This document shows positions 57,123 to 64,000 of a DNA stretch of 64,000 nt, in pieces (positions within the stretch are counted from its first letter, which is position 1; every line of letters begins with the position of its first letter). The position numbers and the translations under genes were made by a program. The notes under the pieces are model-generated. The model was not told the origin of the DNA. It saw nothing but the letters and a program-made list of their open reading frames with translations, and made no database searches. The DNA is from Sinorhizobium fredii NGR234 (GTDB lineage: Bacteria > Pseudomonadota > Alphaproteobacteria > Rhizobiales > Rhizobiaceae), in assembly GCF_000018545.1 (NCBI RefSeq), contig NC_012587.1, positions 434,001 to 498,000 on the forward strand. The letters are read 5' to 3'.

Positions 57123-57920
57123 GTGACGGATCTGGAAAGCGAGGGGCCGGGGACCGGCACTCTGGGTAAGGCCTTGGCTGTTCTCGAGGCCGTTGCGGCG
57201 GCCGACCGTCCGCAGCGCTTCACCGATATCCTTCAATCCGTCCGCCAGCCGCGCGGCACGCTGCATCGGCTGCTCGGGCATCTCGTCGATGAAGGCCTGT
57301 TGGTGCAGCGAGGCGATCTTTCCTACGAACCCGGGCTGCGCCTCCTGAAGCTTGCCTATCGCTCCTGGTCCGGCAACCAGTTCCGCGACATCGCCGAACC
57401 GCACCTGCTTCGTCTGCATGAGTTGACCGGCGAAACCGTTCATCTCGGCATATTGCGCGAAACCGAGATCATCTATGTCGACAAGGTCGAAAGCCGTCAG
57501 ACGGTGCGCATGAGTTCGCAGATCGGCAAGGCCTCGCCGGCCTATTGCACGGGGATTGGCAAGGCGGCCCTGTCATCCCTTGCCCAGGGCGAACTGGAGC
57601 GAATCGCGGCAAAGACGCAATTCGTCCCGTTCACCCAGCGCACGCATCGCTCGGCCATCTCGCTGCTTGCCGAAATTGAAGAGATTCGCCGCGACGGACA
57701 TGCTTTCGACCGCGAGGAGCATGAAGCCGAAATCTGTTGTGTGGCGGCGCCAATCGTCGTTCGCGAACACGAGCTGGTTGCCGGCGTATCGGTGACCGGG
57801 CCTTCCTATCGCGTCACCATGACGCAATTGGCGGCTTGGGCCGCGGATGTGCGCAACGCCGCGGCGAAGATCGAAGAGGAGGCCAGAATCCGGCTGGGGC
57901 CCGGGCGCGGCGGCCGCTAG
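57123..57920 (+). CDS. IclR-family transcriptional regulator
   Basis: A 265-residue protein. The winged helix (LGKALAVLEAVAAADRPQRFTDILQSVRQPRGTLHRLLGHLVDEGLL) is followed by the IclR effector domain (GETVHLGILRETEIIYVDKVES, GKASPAYCTGIGKAAL, EICCVAAPIVV, GVSVTGPSYRVT). It is divergent from the galactose/arabinose acid operon and most likely controls it, as a repressor or KDG-responsive switch. The start GTG at 57123 has GTGGAG upstream; an ATG at 57012 would add residues typical of intergenic DNA. The 201-base gap that follows has no gene. Confidence 0.9.
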   Translation: MTDLESEGPGTGTLGKALAVLEAVAAADRPQRFTDILQSVRQPRGTLHRLLGHLVDEGLLVQRGDLSYEPGLRLLKLAYRSWSGNQFRDIAEPHLLRLHELTGETVHLGILRETEIIYVDKVESRQTVRMSSQIGKASPAYCTGIGKAALSSLAQGELERIAAKTQFVPFTQRTHRSAISLLAEIEEIRRDGHAFDREEHEAEICCVAAPIVVREHELVAGVSVTGPSYRVTMTQLAAWAADVRNAAAKIEEEARIRLGPGRGGR

Positions 57921-58121
57921 CATTGCTTTACGGTAAATTAGAAGTTTCGACTGGACGTGGAGACTATAGATCGCTAGCTTCAACTTTCCAGACCCGCTTC
58001 CACGACTGGTTGCAGACTCGCGCGGGATCTGGTCCTTGGCGAAAGCGCTAAGAGAAGTTTATGACGGTGAACCAGCCGGACTCGCAACGGAGCGAGCAAG
58101 CTGCGGGAGGCGAGCGGAACG

Positions 58122-58862
58122 ATGATGGATTTCAACGCGGACATTACTTCACTGGTCCTTCCCGACGGTCGCTCGATCAATGACGCGATTGGCAATGAAG
58201 ACGATGTCAAGCGCGTTCTCGACCAGATTTCGGACGCTTTCGGATTTCGCGGCTTCATGGTGCTGGCCATTCCGGACTCCGGGTGCCACAGCCTTGCCGC
58301 GCAGGCGCTGCTCACCTCTTGGCCGATGGAATTCCTGCGGCGCTATGACAGCGCCGGCCTGATCGAGGGAAGCCCCGTGATCCAGCGGTTGCGCCGGAGT
58401 ACCATCCCCTTCACCTATGATGCGCATCTTTTGGCGCGCAGGCGCGTGGACGGCAAGGGCGAGGCCGCGATCAGCGTCTTCGAGGCGGCCGGCATGCCGC
58501 GCGGCCTTTATCTTCCGGTTCACGACGCAAAGGGAGGCCGCGCCGCGATCGCCTTTGGCGGAGACAGGGAGGTGGTTTCGAGCGACGAAATGCAGGCGCT
58601 GAATTTCTGGGCAGGGCTCCTCTATAGCCGGCTTTCCGAAGTCAGGACGCACGACCGACGCCGGCCGGGCAGCCTTTCGCGGCGTGAGATCGAATGTCTG
58701 CGCTGGGCCGCGGCGGGGAAGACGACCGTGGAGATGGCGCGAATCATGGCGCTTTCCGAATACACGGTGAACCATTACCTGAACCGGGCGACCCGCAAGC
58801 TCGATTCCGTCAACCGGGTTCAGACGGTCGCCAAGGCGATGCGGGCCGGCCTTATCAATTAG
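58122..58862 (+). CDS. LuxR-type regulator with autoinducer-binding-like domain (first of pair)
   Basis: A 246-residue protein. The N-terminal part (about 20-160) follows the LuxR autoinducer-binding fold, but the canonical Asp-Pro pair is Ser-Pro (EGSPV) and the second pocket Trp is Tyr (PFTYD), so acyl-homoserine lactone binding is doubtful. The C-terminal GerE-type HTH is SLSRREIECLRWAAAGKTTVEMARIMALSEYTVNHYLNRATRKL. GGGAGG precedes the ATG. A second similar gene follows 155 bases downstream. No luxI gene is in the window. Such orphan LuxR pairs recall VisN/VisR of rhizobial motility. Confidence 0.88.
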   Translation: MMDFNADITSLVLPDGRSINDAIGNEDDVKRVLDQISDAFGFRGFMVLAIPDSGCHSLAAQALLTSWPMEFLRRYDSAGLIEGSPVIQRLRRSTIPFTYDAHLLARRRVDGKGEAAISVFEAAGMPRGLYLPVHDAKGGRAAIAFGGDREVVSSDEMQALNFWAGLLYSRLSEVRTHDRRRPGSLSRREIECLRWAAAGKTTVEMARIMALSEYTVNHYLNRATRKLDSVNRVQTVAKAMRAGLIN

Positions 58863-59017
58863 TAGAACAAGCCTCGCTGCGGCCCGCCAAGCGTCCGGCC
58901 GCGCGAAACGAAATACACAGCCTTTTGCCGCCGACGGGAGATCCTTGCCGATCAACTGTTGGCAATCCTGCGCGGCTCAGGCTATTTGATACATGATGAA
59001 TGTCATGGAACGCGCGA

Positions 59018-59773
59018 ATGCAAGATACGATGACGACCGGGATGACTGACGTCGAACTACCCCGGGGCGGTGATTTCGCGTCTGAGATCGCAAAGCTGGA
59101 GACTCAGTTCGATATTATCCGCTACATGCGGCGGATTACGCATATTTTCGGTTTCAAGACGTTCCTCATCTGCTCGATTCCGCCGATCGACATGGAGCGG
59201 CTTTCCGCCGCCACCGTGATTTCCAACATGCCGGCCGAACTTCTCAACAAATACGACAGCCTGTCGATGCTGCGCTTCAGCACGGGCGTTCGTCGGTTGA
59301 GGGAGACGACGACCCCCTTCCAGATCACGCTTGAAGATTGGGAGAGCGAGGGTGGCACGCCGGATTCCGCCGCGGATTACATTGTGATGCTGCGCGAGAA
59401 CGGTATCTTCCAGGCAAACTATTTCCCGGTCCATGACGCCGAAGGCGGCCGCGGCGCGGTCATTCTCATGGGTCCGGAGGCAGACCTGCCGATGACCGCG
59501 GCGATGGAACTGCAGATGATCGCGATCCACGTCTACAACCGTCTCGCCGAGATCGGCTCCGTCTGGAAGAGCAGCAGCACAACCCTCTCGGAGCGGGAAA
59601 TCCAGTGCCTGAGCTGGACGGCCGCCGGCAAGACGAGCGCCGAAATCGCGGGGATCCTCGGCCTCTCCGAGCATACCGTCAATCACTACCTCAACCATGT
59701 CACCAAGAAGCTCGACGCCGTCAACCGCACGCAAGCGGTCGTGAAGGCGATGAAGAAGGGCTATATCAGCTAG
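59018..59773 (+). CDS. LuxR-type regulator with autoinducer-binding-like domain (second of pair)
   Basis: About 251 residues, built like the preceding gene. The N-terminal domain has IFGFKTFLICSIPP and AELLNKYDSLSMLRF, again without the Asp-Pro of true AHL receptors and with PFQI where the pocket Trp is expected. The HTH domain is TLSEREIQCLSWTAAGKTSAEIAGILGLSEHTVNHYLNHVTKKL. The start is uncertain between ATG 59000, 59018, 59030 and 59042; GGAA lies upstream of 59018. The role is not known; the two may act as a heterodimer. Confidence 0.87.
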   Translation: MQDTMTTGMTDVELPRGGDFASEIAKLETQFDIIRYMRRITHIFGFKTFLICSIPPIDMERLSAATVISNMPAELLNKYDSLSMLRFSTGVRRLRETTTPFQITLEDWESEGGTPDSAADYIVMLRENGIFQANYFPVHDAEGGRGAVILMGPEADLPMTAAMELQMIAIHVYNRLAEIGSVWKSSSTTLSEREIQCLSWTAAGKTSAEIAGILGLSEHTVNHYLNHVTKKLDAVNRTQAVVKAMKKGYIS

Positions 59774-59926
59774 GCTTCTGTCGGCCCTGGGCAGTTGCTC
59801 GATTGCGGCCGCGGTGCTGTGCCTAAAGGGCACGCATGCTCAAGAATTAAGCGGGACTGCGACCCGCGTTTCGCGCCAGTTCCCATTTCTCTTTGAAATC
59901 ATGTGTTTTATTGCGCTGTTTGGAAC

Positions 59927-59942
59927 TGGCACGCTTCCTGCT
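59927..59942 (+). promoter_or_regulatory. sigma-54-type promoter
   Basis: TGGCAC, five bases, CTGCT. The GG and GC are exactly ten bases apart, as in -24/-12 (RpoN) promoters; only the first base of the TTGCT box deviates. It lies 290 bases ahead of the Mrp/ApbC start and just before a hairpin-rich stretch. The real target could be a small RNA or the Mrp gene. No upstream activator site (TGT-N10-ACA) was searched for systematically. Confidence 0.55.
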
Positions 59943-59952
59943 TCTCTCTTGT

Positions 59953-60080
59953 CGGTCCACAGAGGGGACTAAAAGAAGACAGCGCCCAAGAAGGTCGCGA
60001 AGCAAAAGGGCCGCCGCCGGCCGCCTGTGATCCCGGATGTACGGACATGGGCGGCAGGCTGGCGGCCCTTCATTTTCTTA
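59953..60080 (+). ncRNA. candidate small RNA with strong terminator
   Basis: From the predicted sigma-54 start at about 59953 the sequence runs to a large imperfect hairpin: AAGGGCCGCC (60006-60015) pairs perfectly with GGCGGCCCTT (60061-60070) and is followed by the T-rich CATTTTCTTA. No ribosome site followed by a credible reading frame is seen between them. It might instead be a leader with an attenuator for the Mrp/ApbC gene at 60233. The rest of the 459-base gap is empty. Confidence 0.3.
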
Positions 60081-60232
60081 TCTCTAACATTGGCGAAGCG
60101 CCCCGCCTCGATTATTTACTGCACATGTTCCTCGGATTCGGTTTGGGGAACCCATGCAGACATTCGCGCTTGCGGCAGGGGCCGTTTGTAGAGGCGGGAC
60201 TTGCCGGCGCGGCAGAAAGACAAGAGGGCGAG

Positions 60233-61384
60233 ATGCCGGACGTAACCAGGGAAATGGTTCTTGAAAAGCTGCGCGGCGTGCGCGGCCCGGACATGGAAGG
60301 CAACATCGTCGATCTTGGACTGGTCTCCGATGTGTTCATTTCCGACGGCAAGGCCTATTTCTCGATCACGGTGCCGGCCGACCGGGCGAAAGAGCTCGAA
60401 CCGATGCGCGCCGCTGCCGAACGAGTCGTTCGCGAAATACCGGGCGTGAAGGCGGCCATGGTCGCGCTGACCGCCGACCGCAAGGCGGCGCCTCAGGCGG
60501 CCCCCGTGCAGCGACCGGCTCCGCCGTCCGGCCACGCGCATGCGCCGCGACCGGCCGGCGGTGCGCCGGCAAAGGCGGGCATTCCGGGCGTTGGCGCCAT
60601 CATCGCGGTTGCTTCCGGTAAGGGCGGCGTCGGCAAGTCCACGACGTCGGTAAACCTGGCCTTGGCGCTTCAGGCGAATGGTCTCAAGGTCGGGCTGCTC
60701 GACGCCGACATCTATGGCCCGTCGATGCCGCGCCTCCTGAAGATTTCCGGCCGCCCGCAGCAGATCGAGGGACGGCTCATCCGGCCGATGGAAAATTACG
60801 GGCTGCGGGTGATGTCGATGGGCTTCCTTGTCGACGAGGAGGTCGCGATGATCTGGCGCGGGCCGATGATCCAGTCCGCTCTCCTGCAGATGCTGCGCGA
60901 GGTGGCCTGGGGCGAGCTCGACGTGCTCGTCGTCGACATGCCGCCCGGCACTGGCGATGCCCAACTGACGATGGCCCAGCAGGTGCCGCTCGCCGGCGCC
61001 GTTATCGTGTCGACACCGCAGGACCTGGCCCTTGCCGACGCGCGCAAGGGCATCACGATGTTTCGCAAGGTCGAGGTTCCGGTGCTCGGAATCGTTGAAA
61101 ACATGAGCTATTTCGTCGCCCCGGACACGGGCAACCGCTACGACATCTTCGGCCATGGCGGTGCTCGCAAGGAGGCCGAGCGGATTGGCGTGCCCTTCCT
61201 CGGAGAAGTCCCGCTCACCATGGGGATCCGGGAAACCTCGGATGCGGGCACGCCTCTGGTGGTTTCCGATCCGGACGGCGAGGTAGCGCGCATCTACCGT
61301 GGTATCGCCGAACGCGTCTGGGAGCAGCTCTCAGCTGGCCAGGGCAGTAAAAGCCGCGCAATGCCGAACATCGTCTTCGAATAG
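60233..61384 (+). CDS. Mrp/ApbC-family iron-sulfur cluster carrier ATPase
   Basis: A 383-residue protein. Residues about 1-85 are a MIP18/DUF59 domain (EMVLEKLRGVRGPDMEGNIVDLGLVSDV), then a Pro/Ala/His-rich linker and a P-loop ATPase with ASGKGGVGKSTTSVNLALAL, VDMPPGTGDAQLT and VENMSYFVAP. Where many ApbC proteins have a CxxC next to this last motif, this one reads YFVAPDTGNRYDIFG and has none, so the cluster site must differ. AGAGGGCGAG precedes the ATG at 60233. It is thought to load Fe-S clusters on target enzymes. Confidence 0.9.
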   Translation: MPDVTREMVLEKLRGVRGPDMEGNIVDLGLVSDVFISDGKAYFSITVPADRAKELEPMRAAAERVVREIPGVKAAMVALTADRKAAPQAAPVQRPAPPSGHAHAPRPAGGAPAKAGIPGVGAIIAVASGKGGVGKSTTSVNLALALQANGLKVGLLDADIYGPSMPRLLKISGRPQQIEGRLIRPMENYGLRVMSMGFLVDEEVAMIWRGPMIQSALLQMLREVAWGELDVLVVDMPPGTGDAQLTMAQQVPLAGAVIVSTPQDLALADARKGITMFRKVEVPVLGIVENMSYFVAPDTGNRYDIFGHGGARKEAERIGVPFLGEVPLTMGIRETSDAGTPLVVSDPDGEVARIYRGIAERVWEQLSAGQGSKSRAMPNIVFE

Positions 61385-61728
61385 ACCATCGGTGTGTCGC
61401 CTGCGAAGCCCATGTTTTTCTTTCGCAAGAGCATACCGCTCGCCGGCATTTTGAAGTAGGGTCCGGCACCGTTCGGAACGAGACGTGAGGTGCCGCCGAG
61501 GTCGGCCTGCGCAAAAAGCATTGATTTTACCCGGGCGTTGCGCCATATGCCTTGCCGCTCGCGCAGAGGCAGGTGCTTAGCGCTCCTCGCCGGAGATTTC
61601 TGTCCTGACGACGACCAAGCGGAGATGTCGTGGGGCGAAAGTCTGCATCAGATGAATCGGCATTGTGGAAATCCTGTGGCGGCTGATCGTTTCAATTCCT
61701 CATGGTTCGCCTCCCAAAAGGCGGCCGC
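61385..61728. other. intergenic region between Mrp/ApbC and CorA
   Basis: 344 bases. No repeat, RNA or ribosome-site-supported gene was found on the plus strand. A minus-strand frame (61294-61521, 75 codons, MLFAQADLGGTSRLV and on) spans part of it but overlaps the Mrp 3' end, and I do not recognise its product. Confidence 0.4.
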
Positions 61729-62706
61729 ATGATCTCAGGATATTGCGTCAATGGCGAAGCCGTCGCGCTCTCGACGGCGGAACCGCCTGCCGCCCTGCGC
61801 CCGGAAATCGTCTGGATCGACCTCGTCGAGCCGACCAGGGCCGAAGAACTGATGATGGAAGGGCTGCTCGGAATTTCCATTCCGACCCGGGACGACCTCA
61901 AGGGCATCGAGCCGTCGAGCCGCCTTTATGTCGAAGACGGCGCCGTCTTCATGACCGCCTCGCTGATCTATCGCAGCGAGACGCAGATTGCTGGCCTGAC
62001 GGACGTCGGCTTCATTCTTTCCGGCGGCCGGCTGGTGACGATCCGCTACGCTGAGCCGCGCGTCTTCGGCCTCTTCAAGGCTGGTTTGCATCGGATTCCC
62101 GGTGGTTGCCGGAACGGCGTGGTGATCCTGACCCGGCTGCTCGAAACGATCTCCGACCGGACTTCTGAAATTCTGGAGCAGGCCGTAGACAAGATCGACG
62201 ACTTGTCGATCGAGGTGTTCGGCGACCGCGCTGCGGGCCGGCGCAGGCCGCCGCAACTGCTCGAAGCGCGCCTGCGCGATGTGGCGGGCTTTCACAGGCT
62301 GGTGGCGAAGACGCGCGACAGCCTTGCTTCCCTGTCGAGGCTGCTCACCTTCCTCTACACCGTCCCGGAAGTGCAGGAGGACAAGTATAGTCGCGAGCTT
62401 TGCCGCTCGATCTCCAGGGATATCCAATCGCTCTCTGAACACGCGGCCTTCATCTCCGGCAACATCACCTTCCTGCTCGATGCCTCGCTCGGTCTCATCA
62501 ACGTCGAGCAGAACGCCATCATCAAGATCTTCTCGATCGCTTCCGTCGTACTGCTGCCGCCGACGCTGGTCGCGTCCGTCTATGGCATGAATTTCCGGGT
62601 CATGCCGGAACTCGAATGGCAGTTCGGCTATCCCTGGGCGCTGGCGGCCATGGTGCTTTCGGCAATCATCCCGTTTTTCTTCTTTCGCTGGAAAGGCTGG
62701 CTCTAG
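61729..62706 (+). CDS. corA: magnesium/cobalt transporter CorA
   Basis: About 325 residues. A large N-terminal cytoplasmic domain is followed by a long helical stalk and two C-terminal membrane helices, the first ending in the GMN signature (VASVYGMNF) and joined by the acidic loop RVMPELEWQFGYP. It takes up Mg2+ (and Co2+) as a pentamer. ATG 61729 (MISGYCVNGE) is preferred, with AAAAGG upstream; 61702 would add nine residues. The kup gene begins 15 bases after its stop. Confidence 0.92.
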   Translation: MISGYCVNGEAVALSTAEPPAALRPEIVWIDLVEPTRAEELMMEGLLGISIPTRDDLKGIEPSSRLYVEDGAVFMTASLIYRSETQIAGLTDVGFILSGGRLVTIRYAEPRVFGLFKAGLHRIPGGCRNGVVILTRLLETISDRTSEILEQAVDKIDDLSIEVFGDRAAGRRRPPQLLEARLRDVAGFHRLVAKTRDSLASLSRLLTFLYTVPEVQEDKYSRELCRSISRDIQSLSEHAAFISGNITFLLDASLGLINVEQNAIIKIFSIASVVLLPPTLVASVYGMNFRVMPELEWQFGYPWALAAMVLSAIIPFFFFRWKGWL

Positions 62707-62721
62707 AAGCCTGTGCAACGC

Positions 62722-64000
62722 ATGTCTCAATCGTCTGCGCCTGCCGTGCATGGATCTGAAAATGCGCGCCGCCTGCTTGCCTTGGCGCTCGGGTCCATCG
62801 GCGTCGTCTATGGCGACATCGGCACGAGCCCGCTCTACGCTTTTCGCGAAGCGCTGCGCCCGCTTGCGCATGACGGCGTGACGGATGTGGAGATCATCGG
62901 CCTCATCTCGATGATGATCTGGTCGCTGACAATCATCGTGACGATCAAATACGTGCTCTTCCTGTTGCGGGCCGACAACCAGGGCGAGGGCGGGACGCTC
63001 TCGCTGCTGGCCCTGCTGATGAAGACGGCCAATGGCCACACATGGCTTCTGTTCTTCATGGGGGTCGCCGGAGCGGCTCTCTTCATCGGCGACGCGATGA
63101 TCACGCCGGCGCTCTCGGTTCTCTCTGCTGTCGAGGGCCTGAAGCTGGTGACGCCGGCGCTGTCGGACTATGTCGTCCCGATCGCGGTCGTCATCCTGCT
63201 GCTCCTGTTTGCCGTGCAATCGAAGGGGACCGCCGCCGTCTCCAATTTCTTCGGGCCGATCACGCTCGTCTGGTTCCTGGTCATGGGCGGCATCGGCCTC
63301 GTCCACATCGCCGACGATCTGTCGATCTTCTCCGCTTTCAACCCGTTCTACGCCGCAACCTTCCTGTTCAACGAAGGCTATGTCGGCGTCATCGTGTTGG
63401 GCGCCGTGTTCCTGACGGTGACCGGCGCCGAAGCGCTCTATGCCGACCTCGGCCATTTCGGCCGACGGCCGATCCAATGGGCCTGGTTCGTCATCGTCTT
63501 TCCGGCTCTCACCCTGAACTATCTCGGCCAGGGGGCCTTTATCCTCGAGCACCCCGAGGCGATGTCCGACCCTTTCTTCCTGATGTTCCCGAAGTGGGCG
63601 CTGCTTCCCGTCGTCATTCTGGCGACGGCGGCGACCATCATCGCCAGCCAGGCCGTCATCACCGGTGCTTTCTCGCTGACGCGCCAGGCGATCCATCTCG
63701 GCTTCCTGCCGCGCATGGCGATTTTCCACACGTCGGAGACCCATACGGGGCAGATCTACCTGCCGAACGTCAACACGCTGCTGATGTTCGGCGTCATGGC
63801 GCTGGTCTTCGTCTTCGGTTCTTCCGAAGCGCTCGCCACCGCCTACGGCATCTCGGTCACCGGTGCCATGGTGGTGACGACGTTGCTCGCTTTCGAGTTC
63901 CTGCGCGCGCGCTGGAACTGGTCGGCCTGGTGGGCCGCCGCCGCGCTGCTGCCGCTCCTGGCGCTGGAATTCGTCTTCCTCGGCGCTAACATGCTGAAGA
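62722..64000 (+). CDS. kup: Kup potassium uptake transporter, 3' end cut by window edge
   Basis: The first 426 codons of a protein that normally has about 630. [45 protein letters not shown] is the standard Kup start ([12 protein letters not shown] motif), followed by [54 protein letters not shown] and NYLGQGA. It is an inner-membrane K+ symporter. The start ATG is 62722. The sequence leaves the window while still in the membrane domain. It probably shares a transcript with corA. Confidence 0.94.
   Translation, partial: MSQSSAPAVHGSENARRLLALALGSIGVVYGDIGTSPLYAFREALRPLAHDGVTDVEIIGLISMMIWSLTIIVTIKYVLFLLRADNQGEGGTLSLLALLMKTANGHTWLLFFMGVAGAALFIGDAMITPALSVLSAVEGLKLVTPALSDYVVPIAVVILLLLFAVQSKGTAAVSNFFGPITLVWFLVMGGIGLVHIADDLSIFSAFNPFYAATFLFNEGYVGVIVLGAVFLTVTGAEALYADLGHFGRRPIQWAWFVIVFPALTLNYLGQGAFILEHPEAMSDPFFLMFPKWALLPVVILATAATIIASQAVITGAFSLTRQAIHLGFLPRMAIFHTSETHTGQIYLPNVNTLLMFGVMALVFVFGSSEALATAYGISVTGAMVVTTLLAFEFLRARWNWSAWWAAAALLPLLALEFVFLGANMLK

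Noticed and set aside
61294..61521. Minus-strand frame of 75 codons between Mrp and CorA
   Set aside because: Its codons look fairly natural, but it overlaps the Mrp gene by about 90 bases, has no clear ribosome site and no family I know. Conservation would be needed to revive it.

Overview
The window is a stretch of a rhizobial chromosome, most likely Sinorhizobium (Ensifer). The evidence is the high G+C, short mosaic palindromic repeats of the RIME type known from Rhizobiaceae, a groES-groEL operon with a CIRCE operator, and proteins that read like close relatives of S. meliloti chromosomal products. Almost all of it is ordinary core genome. No tRNA, rRNA, CRISPR array, prophage or insertion sequence was recognised. 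The first gene (NUDIX hydrolase) and the last (Kup) are cut by the window edges.

Layout. 1-8.7 kb: a GntR/FCD regulator with a palindromic operator, a DUF3422 membrane protein, a LysR regulator, then glycolate oxidase glcD-glcE-(DUF4870)-glcF. 8.7-12.7 kb: two L,D-transpeptidases, the tag glycosylase, and a run of small minus-strand genes (DUF305, a His/Cys-rich secreted protein, a lone PAS protein). 12.9-18.5 kb: hisS-hisZ-hisG, a glutathione transferase and a ferredoxin-reductase-like flavoprotein. 18.7-21.5 kb: a large MHYT-PAS-GGDEF-EAL protein. 21.8-24.3 kb: groES-groEL, with a tandemly duplicated groEL tail before its terminator. 24.4-33.4 kb: a rhodanese-ChrB fusion with chrA, a HAD protein, ribF (apparently frameshifted), ileS, a lipoprotein, a GNAT protein and tadA. 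33.5-38.8 kb: rluB, rsmD, a patatin and a KefB-type antiporter. 38.9-45 kb: pmbA, a cysQ-like phosphatase and lipid A/Kdo genes (waaA, lpxK). 45-51.5 kb: mutL, a PAS-PAS-REC-REC protein, a second GGDEF-EAL protein and a PRC-barrel protein. 51.9-57.9 kb: a complete galactose/arabinose acid-sugar operon (dehydratase, lactonase, dgoA, dgoK, SDR) with a divergent IclR regulator. 58-64 kb: two LuxR-type regulators, a sigma-54-like promoter, Mrp/ApbC, CorA and Kup.

How genes work together. GlcDEF oxidise glycolate to glyoxylate. HisZ and HisG form the first enzyme of histidine synthesis, coupled here to hisS. The SDR, lactonase, dehydratase, DgoK and DgoA make a linear De Ley-Doudoroff route from galactose to pyruvate and glyceraldehyde-3-phosphate. 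WaaA and LpxK build the lipid A-Kdo core.

The least ordinary items are: the 104-bp tandem repeat that copies the groEL tail; a palindromic repeat nested inside another one just upstream of glcD; a second copy of that repeat that supplies the stop codon of the dehydratase gene; the single-base frameshift in ribF; and a sigma-54-like promoter followed by a strong hairpin that may encode a small RNA. No clearly new multigene system was found.
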